Below are positions 22,890 through 34,806 of a stretch of 64,000 nt of DNA, piece by piece. The translations under genes were made by a program, and so were the position numbers. This DNA comes from Mallotus nudiflorus. Its lineage: Eukaryota; Streptophyta; Magnoliopsida; Malpighiales; Euphorbiaceae. The notes beneath the pieces were generated by a model. It had not been told where the DNA came from and did no database searches. It was given only the letters and a program-made list of their open reading frames with translations. The stretch covers positions 819,001 to 883,000 of the forward strand of contig CANTUR010000623.1 of the NCBI GenBank assembly GCA_947683625.1. The letters are read 5' to 3'. Each line of letters opens with the position of its first letter. The stretch's first letter is position 1.

Positions 22890-23867
22890 ACATCAGGTAC
22901 ATTTAAATTAGAATGGAAAAATATTTAAGAGGAAGTTTTTTTAGAGAAAAAAAGGAAAGGCTGCTACTCTTAAGAGAGATTCTAGTTTCTTTTGCATAAT
23001 AATTATTTTTCTTTTTAATTTTTAGTAGAGAATTATATTATTTTTTAATTAAGGTATTGGATTGAAGAATAAGGATTGAGAATCAAGAACACCATTGACA
23101 AAGCATAATAAAGGGTTTTTCTTCTATTATTCTTTTAAGTTATAATTTTATTTTTTCATGAATATGTTGAGATTCTTCATCTTTTTTTTTCTTCTCTAAT
23201 TTTTATGAGTAACTAAGAAGGTTAGTTAGGGTTTTAATGAACCCAACTTAATATGAATATAATTAAGTTTAATTCTTAATAAAAGAGTATACATTTCATG
23301 AGAGTTATTGAACTTAATGCTTTTTGTTGGCTTGATCACCCTTTAAATTGAATTAGACACTAGGGTTAGATTGAGAGATTGACTCTAGTGGGAAAAGCAA
23401 TAATAATCTATTAATTTAAATTGATTTAGTTGGGAGACACTTTAATATTAATATTCCAAAGAAGATTGCTTGAATAAATTGATTATGAGTAGTTAATTGT
23501 GCTAGTGACAGCTAGGGAATCGAGTAATTGTCATAGTTAATTAATTGTGAGAGTACTTGAGAGAGACATCATAATTCTAAAGATGCTTCAGAAATGAAAT
23601 ATTATTTATAATAAATAGGAATTTGGTATTACGTTTAGATAAATTGAGCTGGGATAATTAAACCTAAACATTTTATTATGTAAATTTAGTGACATAAATT
23701 CATATTGTTTTAGATTTGATTTACTTTATTTTGTTCATTGAAATTTTCAATTGTCTAGACTAGCAAAATATTAAGATTAGCTCATTAATTAACATACTCT
23801 CCATGGGAATGATATCTATTTATTACTACTTGTATGATTTCGTGCACTTATGGGTCACATCCCATTA
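22890..23867 (+). mobile_element. 5' LTR of the Athila-like element (left edge unknown)
   Basis: The right edge is set by the primer site: the LTR ends about CACATCCCATTA and is followed by AGT and TTTTGGCACC. TATTTAAGAGGAAG near 22922 could be the TATA/start region. The 3' half contains words common to Athila LTRs (ATGGGAATGATATCTATTTATTACTACTTGT, shortened here: GGGAATGATATC then ACTACTTGTATGATTTCGTG). The left edge is a guess. Confidence 0.6.
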
Positions 23868-23873
23868 AGTTTT

Positions 23874-23891
23874 TGGCACCATTCTTAGAGA
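23874..23891 (+). other. Primer binding site, tRNA-Asp type (degraded)
   Basis: TGGCACCATTCTTAGAGA is a mutated form of the Athila primer site complementary to tRNA-Asp, preceded by the usual AGTTTT. Several bases in its second half have changed. Confidence 0.8.
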
Positions 23892-24149
23892 TAGAATAGT
23901 TAATATTAAGAATAAATAATATTGTTTGATTTAGAAATTTCTCTTTCTCTTTTTATTTAGTTTGGAAAGAATTTTTTTGTTGTTTTGTTTATTTATCTTT
24001 CAAGTACTCTTATGAGTGTATGCACTCATTGAGAAGCATAAGGAGAAGGGGTGAAATTCTAACTTCCTTTGATTTAAAAATTAAAAGAACCTTTCATAGG
24101 AGACTTAGAGGGCAAAGAGATAGAATGAATAGGGAAAAAGGTATAATAG

Positions 24150-25740
24150 AGAATGATGGGGTAGGAATTCTAGATCCACTAGCTGCTCAATAAGAGAATC
24201 AAGAAAGAATAAATGTTTAGAGAACTATGGGAGAGTTTGTTAGTCCACATCTACAAGGAGATCAAAATCCTATTGTTAAACCTGCTATCACTACTAATAA
24301 TTTTAAAGTCAAGCCAACTATGATTCAAATGATCTAAAACTCTCAATTCAGTGGATTATCACATAAAGATCCAATAGGCCATATAATGAGATTCTTTGAG
24401 TATTGTTCTACATTCAAAATGAATAAGGTACAACTAGAAGCTATAAGATTGATTCTTTTCCCTTTTTCACTTACTGATAGGGAAAAGAGATGGTTTATGA
24501 GTTTGCTTCATAATTCTATAAAAACTTAGCAGGAGCACTACATTACATTCTTCAATAAATACTTTCCACATGCTAAGGTATTGAAAATTAGAAATGAAAT
24601 CAATTCTTTTTATCAAAAGGAAGATGAAAGCTTTTATGAATGTTGGGATATGTTTAAAGATTTACAGAGGCATTGTCCACCATATTTAATACCAGTTAGG
24701 GATTTGGCTCAATTTTTTACAAGAGTGTGAAGCCTTTAGTTAGAGTTAATATAGATGCAGCTTCTAGGGGTACAATTATGTCTAAAACACATGAGGATGC
24801 TTTAGAACTTTTTAAAGAAATGGCAAACATATAGAGTTTATGGGCTAATAAGAGAGCTATACCTAAAAAAGGGAAGTAATTGAGATAGATGGGTTAACCA
24901 TGGTAAATCCAAAGATAGAAGCATTGACAAAGAGGATGGATAGAATAAGGCTAAATGCAATTTCTTCCTTAACTACATCAGCATATGAGCTTTGTCATGG
25001 AGTACATCCCATTATTGAATGTCAGCTTATGAAAAATTCATCCATGAGAATGTGAATTATATAGGAAATTTCAATAATGGTCAACAATAGAATTCTATGC
25101 TTATAAACACTTATAACCCAAGCTAGAGGAATCATCCAACTTTTCATGGAGCAACAATAATAATAATCAATGTAGATCTCAAGCACCACAAGGATTTGGG
25201 GGTGTAAGTGTTCAACATCAACAGAATCAATCTCAGATTCAATAAGAAAAAGGTTTATCATCTATATCTTCTTTAGAAGGTAAAATAGAGAAATTTATGA
25301 GACTGATGACCGTAAAGATGAATCAGTAAAAAGAGGCTACAAAGAGACTTAAAGGAAGATTTGAATAAATGCATCAAGACACTCAGCTTATGTTCAGGAA
25401 CAACTCATCATCTATTCATAATTTAGAAGTTTAAATGGGGTAATTACTAAACTCTTATCTATAAGGAATCAAGGGACACTTCCTAGCAATGTAGAGAAGA
25501 ATCCTAAATAGCATACTAAAGTTATCACTTTAAAAACTTGGACATAATTACAACTACCAAAGAAAAAATAAACACATATAGAAGATGTAATTGAGAAAGA
25601 ACAAGAAGTGGAAAAAATTGAAGCTCAAATAAGAAAGGAAGCATAGGAGAAAAAAGAAGGAAAAGAAAGTTAAAGTCAAGCCTTATAAACCACCTGCTCA
25701 ATTTCCTCAAAGATTGAATAAGAAATAGCATGATCATTAA
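24150..25740 (+). pseudogene. gag of the Athila-like element
   Basis: Gag core words at about 24330-24720: NSQFSGLSHKDP, MRFFEYCSTFKMN, AIRLILFPFSLTDREKRWF, a stop, YFPHAKVLKIRNEINSFYQ, ESFYECWDMFKDLQRHCPP. These follow the Athila gag order closely. From about 24900 to 25740 the C-terminal half is eroded; a glutamate/lysine-rich part (25560-25690) is the usual spacer before the protease. Multiple stops and frame changes are present, and no intact product is possible. Confidence 0.85.
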
Positions 25741-25899
25741 TTTACAAAATTCTTAAAGATGTTTAAGAAGCTACATAAATATACCATTAGTGGAAGCAAT
25801 TGCACAAAGGCCTAAATATGCTAAATTCCTAAAAAATGTCATTTCTAGTAAGAAGAAGTAGAGGAAGACCATTACACTTAGTAAAGAGTGTAGTACCAT

Positions 25900-26353
25900 A
25901 ATCTCAAACAAACTTCCACTCAAGCACAAACATCTAGAAAGTCTTACTATACCTTACTCTGTTAGTAATTTAAAATTTCAAAAAGCTCTTTATGATTCAG
26001 GTGCTTCTATTAATTTAATGCCTTTGTCTATTTACAGGAAACTTGGATTAGGGGAGGCAAAAGCTACAAATATATGTTTGCAACTTGCAGATAAAATGAT
26101 AAATAAACCTCAAGGAATAGTAAAGGACATACTAGTTCAAGCAGAGAAATTCATTTTTATAGTAGACTTTGTGATACTTGATTTTGAAGAAGATGAAGAC
26201 ATGCCTTTAATACTAGGTATGCCTTTCATTTATACTACTAAAGCCATCATTGATGTTTATAAAGGAATTCTTACACTAAGAGTTGGTGAAGATAGTTGTA
26301 AATTCAATGTATACCAATGTAAAAACACTCTTCTAACATTGATAATTACATGA
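25900..26353 (+). pseudogene. aspartic protease of the Athila-like element
   Basis: One open stretch of 111 codons (26018-26353) plus upstream sequence in frame. The active site reads ALYDSGASINLMPLSIYRKLG at about 25985-26047, with the catalytic DSG intact. NICLQLADK, GIVKDILVQAEKFIF, LILGMPFI (the flap/second-half motif) and GILTLRVGEDSCKFNVYQ follow. It cleaves the polyprotein in an active element. It is the best-preserved domain of this element, but it is separated from gag and RT by stops. Confidence 0.88.
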
Positions 26354-26689
26354 GAGTTGATGTGATAAATGATTGTGTAAATAAAGTCAAATACTGGAGG
26401 TTGGAAAAATCATATGATTTGGGCGATATTGAGAAGTGTTTGTAGGTTTAGTCTTCTAAAGGGGAGAAATCTCTTATATAAAAATAATCATTCATTCATT
26501 ATGCATTACCAACAAACACCAAACTTTACCTCCTTCTATAGTAAAACCACTTAGGCTGGATTTGAAACCATTACCTTCACACTTAATATATACATTCTTA
26601 GGAGAAAATGAGACCTTACCAGTAATTATATCATAAAATAATTAATGAGGAATAAGAGAAATCATTAGTGGAGTTATTAAAGAAAAGGA

Positions 26690-27110
26690 TAAAAGCTTTA
26701 GGGTGGAAAATTTCAAACATTAAAGGAATTAGTCCATCATATTGTATGCATAAGATATTAATGGAAGATGATCATAAGAATATAATGGAAAGACAAAGAA
26801 GATCATGATAAAACAACATTCACTTATCCTTATGGTACTTTTGCATATAGACAGATGCGATTTGGTTTGTGTAATGCACCCACTACAAATTATAGAAAAC
26901 TTAATAAAGCTATTAAAAAAGATCACTTTCCACCTCCATTTATTAATAAAATGTTAGAAAGGATATCAGGACATGCAATTTACTATTTTCTAGATGGATA
27001 TTCAAGTTATATTTAGGTTATATTCAACAAAGATTGACATTATAAAGAAGTTACATTATCCAATAAATGTTAAAGGTGTAAAAATCTTTTTGTGACATAC
27101 AAGCTTCTAG
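26690..27110 (+). pseudogene. reverse transcriptase of the Athila-like element, rearranged and partial
   Basis: It starts with ISNIKGISPSYCMHKILMEDD (26720). Then TFTYPYGTFAYRQMRFGLCN (about 26812-26880) comes before KKDHFPPPFINKMLERISGH and YYFLDGYSSY (about 26899-27010). In all gypsy RTs known to me these two blocks occur in the opposite order. The catalytic FMDDF-type box is missing. A stop (27016) ends the part. The permutation points to a local rearrangement and not simple decay. Confidence 0.75.
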
Positions 27111-27600
27111 AGATGATTTATCAAGGACTTCTTTAAAATAGCAAACCCCTTATATAAGTTACTTGAAAAAGATACATCTTGCATATTTATTAGTGAATGT
27201 AAACTTTCTTTTGATAGATTAAAGACAAAACTAGTGTCAATACCAATAGTAGTGGCCCCATATTGGAGCCTACCTTTTGAATTAATGTATAATGCTAGTG
27301 ATTATGCTATAGAAGTAGTTCTTGGACAAAGAAAGGACATGAAACAACATCTTATCTATTATGCAAGTAGGACATTGACTAATGCATAATTGAACTATAA
27401 TACTATAGAAAAGGAGATGTTAGTAGTAGTTTTTGTATTTGAAAAATTCATATCATATCTCCTTAGTTCCAAAGTGGTGGCGTATACAAAGTACTTATTA
27501 TTATTACAAGAATTTAACATAGAGATTTGAGACAAAAAAGGGGTCAAAGACTGTAGTGGTAGATCACTTATCAAGACTAGAACTAGATGAGATAATAGAA
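27111..27600 (+). pseudogene. RNase H of the Athila-like element
   Basis: Words in order: FIKDF(F)KIANPLYKLLEKD (27115-27175), ECKLSFDRLKTKLVSIPIVVA, FELMYNASDYAIEVVLGQRK, HLIYYASRTLTNA, a stop, LNYNTIEKEMLVVVFVFEKF (27391-27450), LLLLQEFNIEI and KKGVKDCSG. This is the gypsy RT thumb plus RNase H. The segment holding YTDHAALKYL-like sequence is shortened. At least three frame changes occur. Confidence 0.82.
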
Positions 27601-27719
27601 AGGAGCATATAGCAAATAAGAGAATCATTTCAAGACGAAATACTCTTAACTATAGGAATAATAGACATCCTATGGTTTACTGATATTGCAAATTTCCTAG
27701 CTATGAGCAAGCTACCTTC

Positions 27720-28915
27720 TAATATGACTTATCACTAGAAAATGAAGCTTATACATGATGTAAAAACATATGTTTATGGGAAACCATTTATCTAAAAACT
27801 ATGCAATGATGGTATAATTAGACGATATGTATCTGATGAGGAAATCCTTTTCATCATTGTTATGGATTAAATTATGAAAGACACTTTTAGTATCAATGAA
27901 TAGCTTCAAAGATTTTAAGAGTGGGTTCTATTGGCCAATAATTTTTTAAGATGCCAAAAGATCTATGTAGGCATATGATGCATGTCAAGGGAGTGGGAAT
28001 ATGGCTAAGAAGGATGAAATGCTTCAATCAAGTATCCTAGAAGTTAAAATCTTTGATGTTTATAGCATTGATTTCATAGGACCATTTCCATCTTCTAGAG
28101 GTAACAAATATATTAAGTATGTGTGGATTATGTATAAAAAAGGGTTGAAGCATAAGCTTGCATTATTGATGATGCAAGAGTAGTATACAAATTTCTTAAA
28201 AAGCTTTATTCTAGGTTTGGTATGCCAATAGCCATCATTAGTGATGGTGGTTCTCATTTTTGTAGTAGAAATATAGAGATGCTATTAGCTAGATATGAGG
28301 TGAGACATAAGGTAGCTACTCCTTATCATCCACAAACTAGTGGGCAAGTTGAAATTAGTAATAGAAATTAAAAAAAAAATATTCAAAAGAATAGTAAGCA
28401 AGTCAAGGAAAAATTGGTTAAGGAAACTAGACGATGCTTGGTGGGAATTTAAAATAGCATATAAGACAGTAATTAGGATGTCTCCTTTTAGGTTGTTTTT
28501 GGAAAAGCTTGTCATTTTCCAAAGGAGATTGAACATAAAGCTTATTAGGCAATTATAGCTTTGAACTATGACTTTAAGAAAGCATAGAAAGAAGAATGTT
28601 GCAATTAAATGAACTTAATGAGAGTAGACAAATTGCCTATGAAAGTTCTAGAATTTATAAAGAGAAAACCAAGAAGTGGTATGATGCAATGATAAAAAAG
28701 AAGCATTTTGAAGTAGGAGAACAAGTTTTTCTCTATAACTCTAGATTGAGATTGTTCCTAAGAAAATTGAACACTAAATGGTCAGGACCTTTCACAATGT
28801 CTCAAACATTTTTGTAAGGAGTAGTTGAACTAGTAAATGCTTCAGGAGATAAATTTAAGGTAAATTGTCAAAGATTAAAGAAATACCATGAAGGCAAAGT
28901 TGATGGATTCCATTA
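27720..28915 (+). pseudogene. integrase of the Athila-like element
   Basis: The zinc-binding part is eroded, but the CQ-GSGNMAKKDEML block is near 27985. The core starts FDVYSIDFIGPFPSSRGNKY (first catalytic Asp in IDF, about 28072) and goes on, in other frames, to [25 protein letters not shown] (second Asp, about 28239), [20 protein letters not shown] (28303-28362), RLDDAWWEFKIAYKT, RMSPFRL, then the C-terminal YESSRIYKEKTKKWYDAMI, FEVGEQVFLYNSRLRLF, LNTKWSGPFTM and INCQRLKKYHEG-like end (28900). All catalytic landmarks are visible, but they are split over frames. Confidence 0.87.
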
Positions 28916-29774
28916 AGTTGCTTAAATGAAGGATAATGAAAACTAGTCCATGCCATGGTCAAGCTAATGACCTTTTTAAACAAGCACTTTTTGGGGGCTC
29001 AACTAAGCTTTGTAACTTTAATTCATATTTAATTTTATTTTAAAGACAGGTTAATTTCATTAACATTTGTCGTTGCATGATAGATTGTAGGAAAATATAA
29101 AGATTTAGTGCTAAAGCATCAAAAGCAAGGAGAATGAATTAATGGAAATCAAATGAAAGGGTTGTAAGTTTAAAGTTTAACTAAGATACTTATTTAATGG
29201 AAGCTATGAAATTCTTGTTTGAATGATATGATTGTGAGCATGATCTATGATCAAGGTGTATGGATTATTATGAAAATTTAAGGTGAAAATGTGTCTATTT
29301 TTAGCCTTTTAGAAAAGTACGTGTCATATATGTTAGTAAAAAAACATTTTAATTAGACATAACTGTGTGCCTAAGTAGACACATCCATACCTGATTATCA
29401 CATTATTAAGAAGAAAAATTTAAAATCATAAATGACTGTGTGCCTAAGTAGACACAACTGTGCCTAATTACTATCTGTGTAAGAGATGGCAGACAAAGTC
29501 ATGTGCATTATAGTACGCAGCAGTATCATAACATTTTGAATTTTCTTTCCACCTTGACATGCAGCCATGTGCCTCTGTTGTTTTCATTTTAAAATAATTT
29601 CTAATTTAAAACTTTTCACTTATTTTAATAAGTTAGGGTTAATTAGCACTTAACACGTATTATAAGTTAGTCCTAAACATTATCAAACCCTACCACATCT
29701 TAAATATTTATTTCTCTTCTTAAAAATTTAAAAAATTAAAACTATTCTCAACTCTATAAACAAAATAACCAATA
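28916..29774 (+). other. Noncoding spacer between pol and the second ORF (Athila)
   Basis: It opens with GTCAAGCTAATGACCTT and GCACTTTTTGGGGGCTCAAC, sequence that regularly follows pol in Athila elements. The words CTGTGTGCCTAAGTAGACAC occur at about 29365 and 29431, 66 bp apart, each able to fold on itself; related ACAC/GTGTG words are found at 37045-37105 and 41150-41300. No coding frame. Confidence 0.65.
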
Positions 29775-29842
29775 ATGGTAAGCACCAAAGGTATGACTAC
29801 AAAAATGGTTGGTCCACCTTTAAAGAAATCAAGGCTTGAAGG
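29775..29842 (+). pseudogene. Second ORF (env-position) of the Athila-like element, first exon-like piece
   Basis: ATG at 29775 opens 22 codons, ending LKKSRLEG, cut at 29842 by element C. This is where Athila elements start their post-pol ORF, sometimes called env-like; its function is unknown. It resumes at 39668 after the duplicated GAAGG. Confidence 0.65.
29838..29842. repeat. Target-site duplication of element C (left copy)
   Basis: GAAGG here and at 39663-39667, perfect, directly against both LTR ends (TGAAGGAATC at the left, CTATACTAATA at the right). Confidence 0.85.
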
Positions 29843-32400
29843 TGAAGGAATCAATTACACACACTGGAATATAAATGGAAGCATCGTGTGAGCACAAAAC
29901 CGGTTAGGATAAATGTTAAACAATTTTCCTAGTGTGTAACTCTCGTATGAAGGCATGCATTAAAAACCGCCAACATCACAACATGTTGAATTTACATAAC
30001 TAATTACTTGCATGCTTAATAGATAACATAAATCAAAGATTCACAAAATAACCAAACCATAAAGCTTGGGAAGTGACCTACATCTAGAGTTTAGTAACAC
30101 TTACAAACTCCAAATGTTGGTAAGATGCTTGATAGGCTTTAGGAAATGGTTGATGCAAATCTACAAGCTCTTAGCTCCCTAAGTATGAAGCCTCTAGCTT
30201 GAAACACACAAGTGGCGCCAGAATGACTCCAAGCTATTGAACAATCTCTACCCATAAGCTCCTCCTTATTGGTGACCTAAAAGCTTACTAGAGCTCCTCT
30301 CCTTGCTTGGATGATGTAGGATTTCTTACCTCTTTTGGATGTAGCCTTCACGTGCACAACTCTTATACAAAGGATGATGACAATGGACTTATAAAGAAAC
30401 ACAACTCTTATATTTCTCACTCACACATTCATAACACTTAAAAGAAAGATGAAGAAGGCTCAACTATTTTTTCTCTTTTTTTTTGTTTTCCCTCCAATGT
30501 AAGTGGTAAGTTAAGTATCAAGTGTGTAGAGAAACTCCACTAACTTATTGTATGTATGTAAAAGACTAATTTTCATGTGTAGAGATTCTCCACTAACTCA
30601 AACTTGAGTGTGGGATAACCAATCTCATGCATGTGCTTACTTTTTCACTTTAAGTGTAAAATAAGTTATCTCATGCATGTAGAGATTGACCACTAGCTTA
30701 AGTTCCATGCTCATAACACATCTCCATGTTGTCAACCATGCAATCACATTGCATGTAAAGCTATGCTTAGGTGGCCAATATGTAAACATGATCATCACGT
30801 GGTCATGCTTATGTGGGACCTCCTTTAGTAAGTGGGCTTTATGCTTATTTAACTCTTAAATAAGCCCATCTCTACAATATCCATTAATTAGTCTTATGTG
30901 CTTTATTTAACACTTAAAGAAGGCCCATATTAATAATACACCTAATTTTCCAAGCCCATGCATCATCCATTAAGATACATATACAAGGCCCATCTTATGG
31001 TCCATATCCAAAGTAGTATTATTGGCAAATATCAATTTAGTCCTTAAACTTAATATCACATATTAAATTAAATCCAAATTAATATTAATAGTCCTAATGT
31101 TTGAATTAGATTTTAGGATATGCTACATCCCCACACAAGCAAAAATCCAATTCAATTAATTTAATTAATTAATTAAACACTTTAATTAATAATCAAATTA
31201 ATAAATATCATTATTGGTGCTGCTCTTATATGTGTGACTTAGTAGGTTCAAGTCCAAATTGAAATGGAAATAAATAATATGAACTCTTAATATTATTGGA
31301 AACTCTTTCCAAGCCAAATATCAAAATCCTAATTAATCACATTTAGTTTCCATAATTCGTGAGTGAGCCCCAGCATAGATGTCATAACTATCTAATTGGA
31401 AATGATGCTATATGTAGATTCACAAGAACCATAGAACATAATTACCATGTACTTAATGTCCCTTCATTTAAAGATCCCGACATTAGCTAGAGTTATGGTC
31501 AATCAAACTCTAATTGCCTTAATCATATGACCTCATCTTTAATTCAATTCTCAACAAAACATGACTTCTGCTAGAAACACTTTCTAGCATTGATACACTT
31601 TTTGGGTAAGTCAAGTTTAACCTGGTCAGGTATTTATTCATCGAGAATAACTTAGATAGCATAGGATCTTATCCCAGTTCACTCCAGGTAATGAATTCCA
31701 TCTTGGCTGATCACTTATCCTTATATATAAAAGACTAGAACCACCATACATTATATACCCATACATGGCTAGCATAGGTATGTAAGCAGTAACAAACTCT
31801 AACCAATCATATATGGATAACAAACTCTAACCTATATAGAACCGACTAGAGCCACCCACACCATATACCCATACATGGTTAGCACAGGTATGTAAGTGGT
31901 AACAAAATCTAATCAACCAGATGTGGATGAATATGTCACCTAAGGTCAAAGGACCATATGGACCATATGTCCAAGATGGTGATTGTTGACTAAAGTGAAT
32001 TTCCACGCAATCACTTATCATATGTCAATGTTTGATCTACCCATCATATAAGTATCCACATGTCTATTCAGATATCTCATATCAAGTAGCATGAGACTCA
32101 CTACCTCCTACTATTGATATCACATACTGATAATGGAAAATAGATAGCAATGATAGTCTACAAATTAATACAACCCATTTATTAATCCAATTACTATGAA
32201 CATTTTATAGCATATGTACTAAATGAATTTGTCACTCATATTATCAAAACTTGATAATAAACTCATTTAACATTATGCTAAAGGGTAAACACTCAAATAA
32301 ACAAACACTTTATCTAAATGAATATTATATTTCCATAGGGATAAAAGTACAATGTCATTTATATTATAAGAAATAGCACTAGGGAACATCTATACTGACA
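29843..32400 (-). mobile_element. 3' LTR of element C (2558 bp)
   Basis: In minus orientation it starts TGTCAGTATAGATG at 32400 and ends CTTCA at 29843. It is homologous to 37250-39662 over its full length, with many single-base differences, so the insertion is not recent. It carries an extra copy of a segment of about 110 bp: 31721-31830 repeats 31832-31930 (both contain CCATACATGG and TAGCATAGG/TAGCACAGG-type words). The other LTR has one copy only. Confidence 0.9.
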
Positions 32401-32439
32401 ATCTTCCATTTGCACTAGTGCCATTCATTATAATATAGA

Positions 32440-33936
32440 AGACCCATCTTCTCAAGATGATGGTCTAACTATAGTTGAGTGAGTGCTTTGGTTAGTGGAT
32501 CAGCCATATTATTAGCTAAAGCTACCTTTTGCAGGAGTACATCACCCTTTCCAATAAGTTATCTTGTAATATGATAGCACCTTTGTATATGTTTGGATTT
32601 ATGGTGAGACCTCAGTTCTTTTGCCAAAGCGATGACTCCATTGTTGTTGTAAAAGAGAGGAACTACCAACTCAATTGAAGGAATAACTAGTTCAGTGACA
32701 AACTTCTGAATCCAAACAGCTTCCTTAATAGCATCCGATGCAGCTATGTGCTCAACCTCTGTAGTGTAATCAATAGTGATACTTTGCTTGGAACTCTTCT
32801 AGCTCATCGCATTTTATTATAGGTGAAGACAAACCCAAAGATAGACTTTCTATGATTTATATAGACTTTCTATCATCTACATCTGACTGAAAATTAGAAT
32901 CTATGAAACTTGTAAGCTATAAGTCACCTCCTCTATAAGTTAAAACTAAATCCTTAGTCCTTCTCAAGTACTTAAGTATAGCCTTAACTGCCACCCAATG
33001 GTCCAAGCCTAGGTTAGATTGAAACTTACTAGTCATACTAACAACATAGGTAATGTCTGGCCTAGTACACAATATAGCATACATTAGGCTTCCTATAGTT
33101 GAAGCATAAGGAACCTTGGCTATTTCCACTATGTCCTTTGGTGTCTTGGGCAATATCTCCTTGGATATGTGGATACCATGCCTAAAAGGTAACAATCCCC
33201 TCTTGGAATCAAGCATGTTAAACCTTTTCAACACCTTTTCCAAGTAAAGACTTTGGGATAAACCTATCATTCTCTTTGATCTATCTATATAGACTTGAAT
33301 CCCGAGAATATAGGTAACCTCCCCTAAGTCCTTCATTGAGAAGGTTTTAGATAACTATACTTTCACAGAGATCATTATACCTACATCATTACTAATGAGA
33401 AGAATATCATCCACATATAAGACTAGGAAAGTGAGCTCACTCCCACTAACCTTGTAAACATATGGCTCATCCTTGTTCTTAATGAAACCATAAGAATGGA
33501 TAGCCTCATCGAAATGATGATTCTAACTCCTTAAAGCTTGCTTTAGACCATATATTGATCTATTAAGCTTGCACACTTTTAAGGTTTCCTCAGATTCAAA
33601 ACCCTTGGCTTGCTCCATGAAAAGGTCTTCCTCACCATGGCCATTAAGGAAGGCAGTCTTTACATCCATTTGCCAAACCTCATAATCATAGTGTACGGCT
33701 ATTGCAAGGAGAATCTGAATGTATTAAAGCATGGCTATTGGTGAGAAGGTCTCCAAATAGTCAACCCCTTGCCTTTGGTGAAACCCTTTCACTATAAGCC
33801 TAGCTTTATAGGTCTCTACGTTCCTGTTTGCACCAATCTTTCTCTTGAAGATCCATTTACACCCAATGGGACCCTTAGGAGGATCATTAAGTGTCCAGAC
33901 TTGGTTTGTATACATGGAATCCATATCAGTTCTCAT
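32440..33936 (-). pseudogene. reverse transcriptase and RNase H of element C
   Basis: The minus-strand reading starts MDSMYTNQVWTLNDPPKG and GCKWIFKRKIGANRNVETYK (33930-33800), then VKGFHQRQGVDYLETFSPIA with a stop after it. The RT middle (33720-33340) is open in pieces, with the catalytic region near 33410 (YVDDILL-like, on the reverse of CATATAAGACTAGG). MKDLGEVTYILGIQVYIDRS, GLSQSLYLEKVLKRFNM, VPYASTIGSLMYAILCTRPD, LDHWVAVKAILKYLRRTKD (33336-32917) form the RT end and RNase H start. From 32910 to 32440 the RNase H tail (HIAASDA, HLRRLGK-like words) is full of stops. Confidence 0.85.
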
Positions 33937-33939
33937 TGC

Positions 33940-34260
33940 CTTAAGCCATCTTGAAGTATCTTTATCTTATAAAGCTTCTTCATATATAGTAGGATCATCA
34001 TCATGAATGCTCTCTTCATGAACATGCAACTCTTGCACATCATGTACAAAGTTGTATCTCTTTGGAGGATGAGATAACCTACTAGACCTTTTAGGAGTTA
34101 GTGTGATGAAATTCTTAATTGGAATAGGCTCTTCGGGTTAATCAATTTCCATTTTATTAATTTGTTGGGCTTCTTTAGATGACTCCTTATCTAACATTAT
34201 CTTCTTGCCCTTCCTTAAGAAACTCTTTCTCAAGGAATATAACATCTCTGCTTACAATGA
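33940..34260 (-). other. Integrase-RT linker of element C
   Basis: Acidic, low-complexity linker region between the integrase C-terminus and RT, with HDDDPTIYEEAL-like wording near 33990 and a PIPIKNFITLTPKRSSR-like stretch near 34090. It belongs to the pol of element C but has no catalytic motif. Confidence 0.55.
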
Positions 34261-34806
34261 CAACTTATTCAGTAGGAAGATAAAAGCAATACCCTAAATC
34301 TTATATGATGTTAGTAGGAAGATAAAAGCAATACCCTAAGCTATCTTTAGGATATCCAACAAACTTTCCTTTAATCAATTTTACATCCAACTTATATGAT
34401 GTTAGTTTTTTAATAAAAGCTGGGCACCTCCAAATCTTAACATGTTTAAAACTTAGTGCCCTACCATTCCATTTGTCATATGGTGTTATAAAATTAGACT
34501 TGGATGGAACTTGATTAAGGATGTAAGAGACCATTTGGAGCACAAAACCAAAGTGATATAAAGAGATTTATGTAGCTCATCATAAAATGTACCATATCCA
34601 ATAAAGTACAATTCTACCTCTCAAACACACCATTTAATTATGGTGTTCCAGGAGGTATGAGTTATGATGCAATGCCATGTTCTTTAAGGAACTCAATGAA
34701 CTTGGTACTTAAGTAGTCACCTCCTTGATTCAATATTAGAGTCTTAATACTTTTCCCAGTTTGGTTTTCTACTTAGGCTTTGAACTCCTTGAACTTTTCA
34801 AAGGAT
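34261..34806 (-). pseudogene. integrase of element C, N-terminal part missing
   Basis: Minus-strand order: KFKEFKA, VENQTGKSIKTLILNQGGDY (the second-Asp region, Asp replaced by Asn: LNQGG instead of LRSDRGG), STKFIEFLKEHGIAS, PPGTP, LNGVFER, then a stop and SYILNQVPSKSNFITPYDKW, LSFKHVKIWRCPAFIKKL and KGKFVGYPKDSLGYCFYLP. The zinc-binding HHCC part and the first catalytic Asp block are absent because the sequence joins gag directly at about 34808. At 34267-34340 a segment (GTAGGAAGATAAAAGCAATA) is duplicated about 45 bp apart. Confidence 0.83.
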
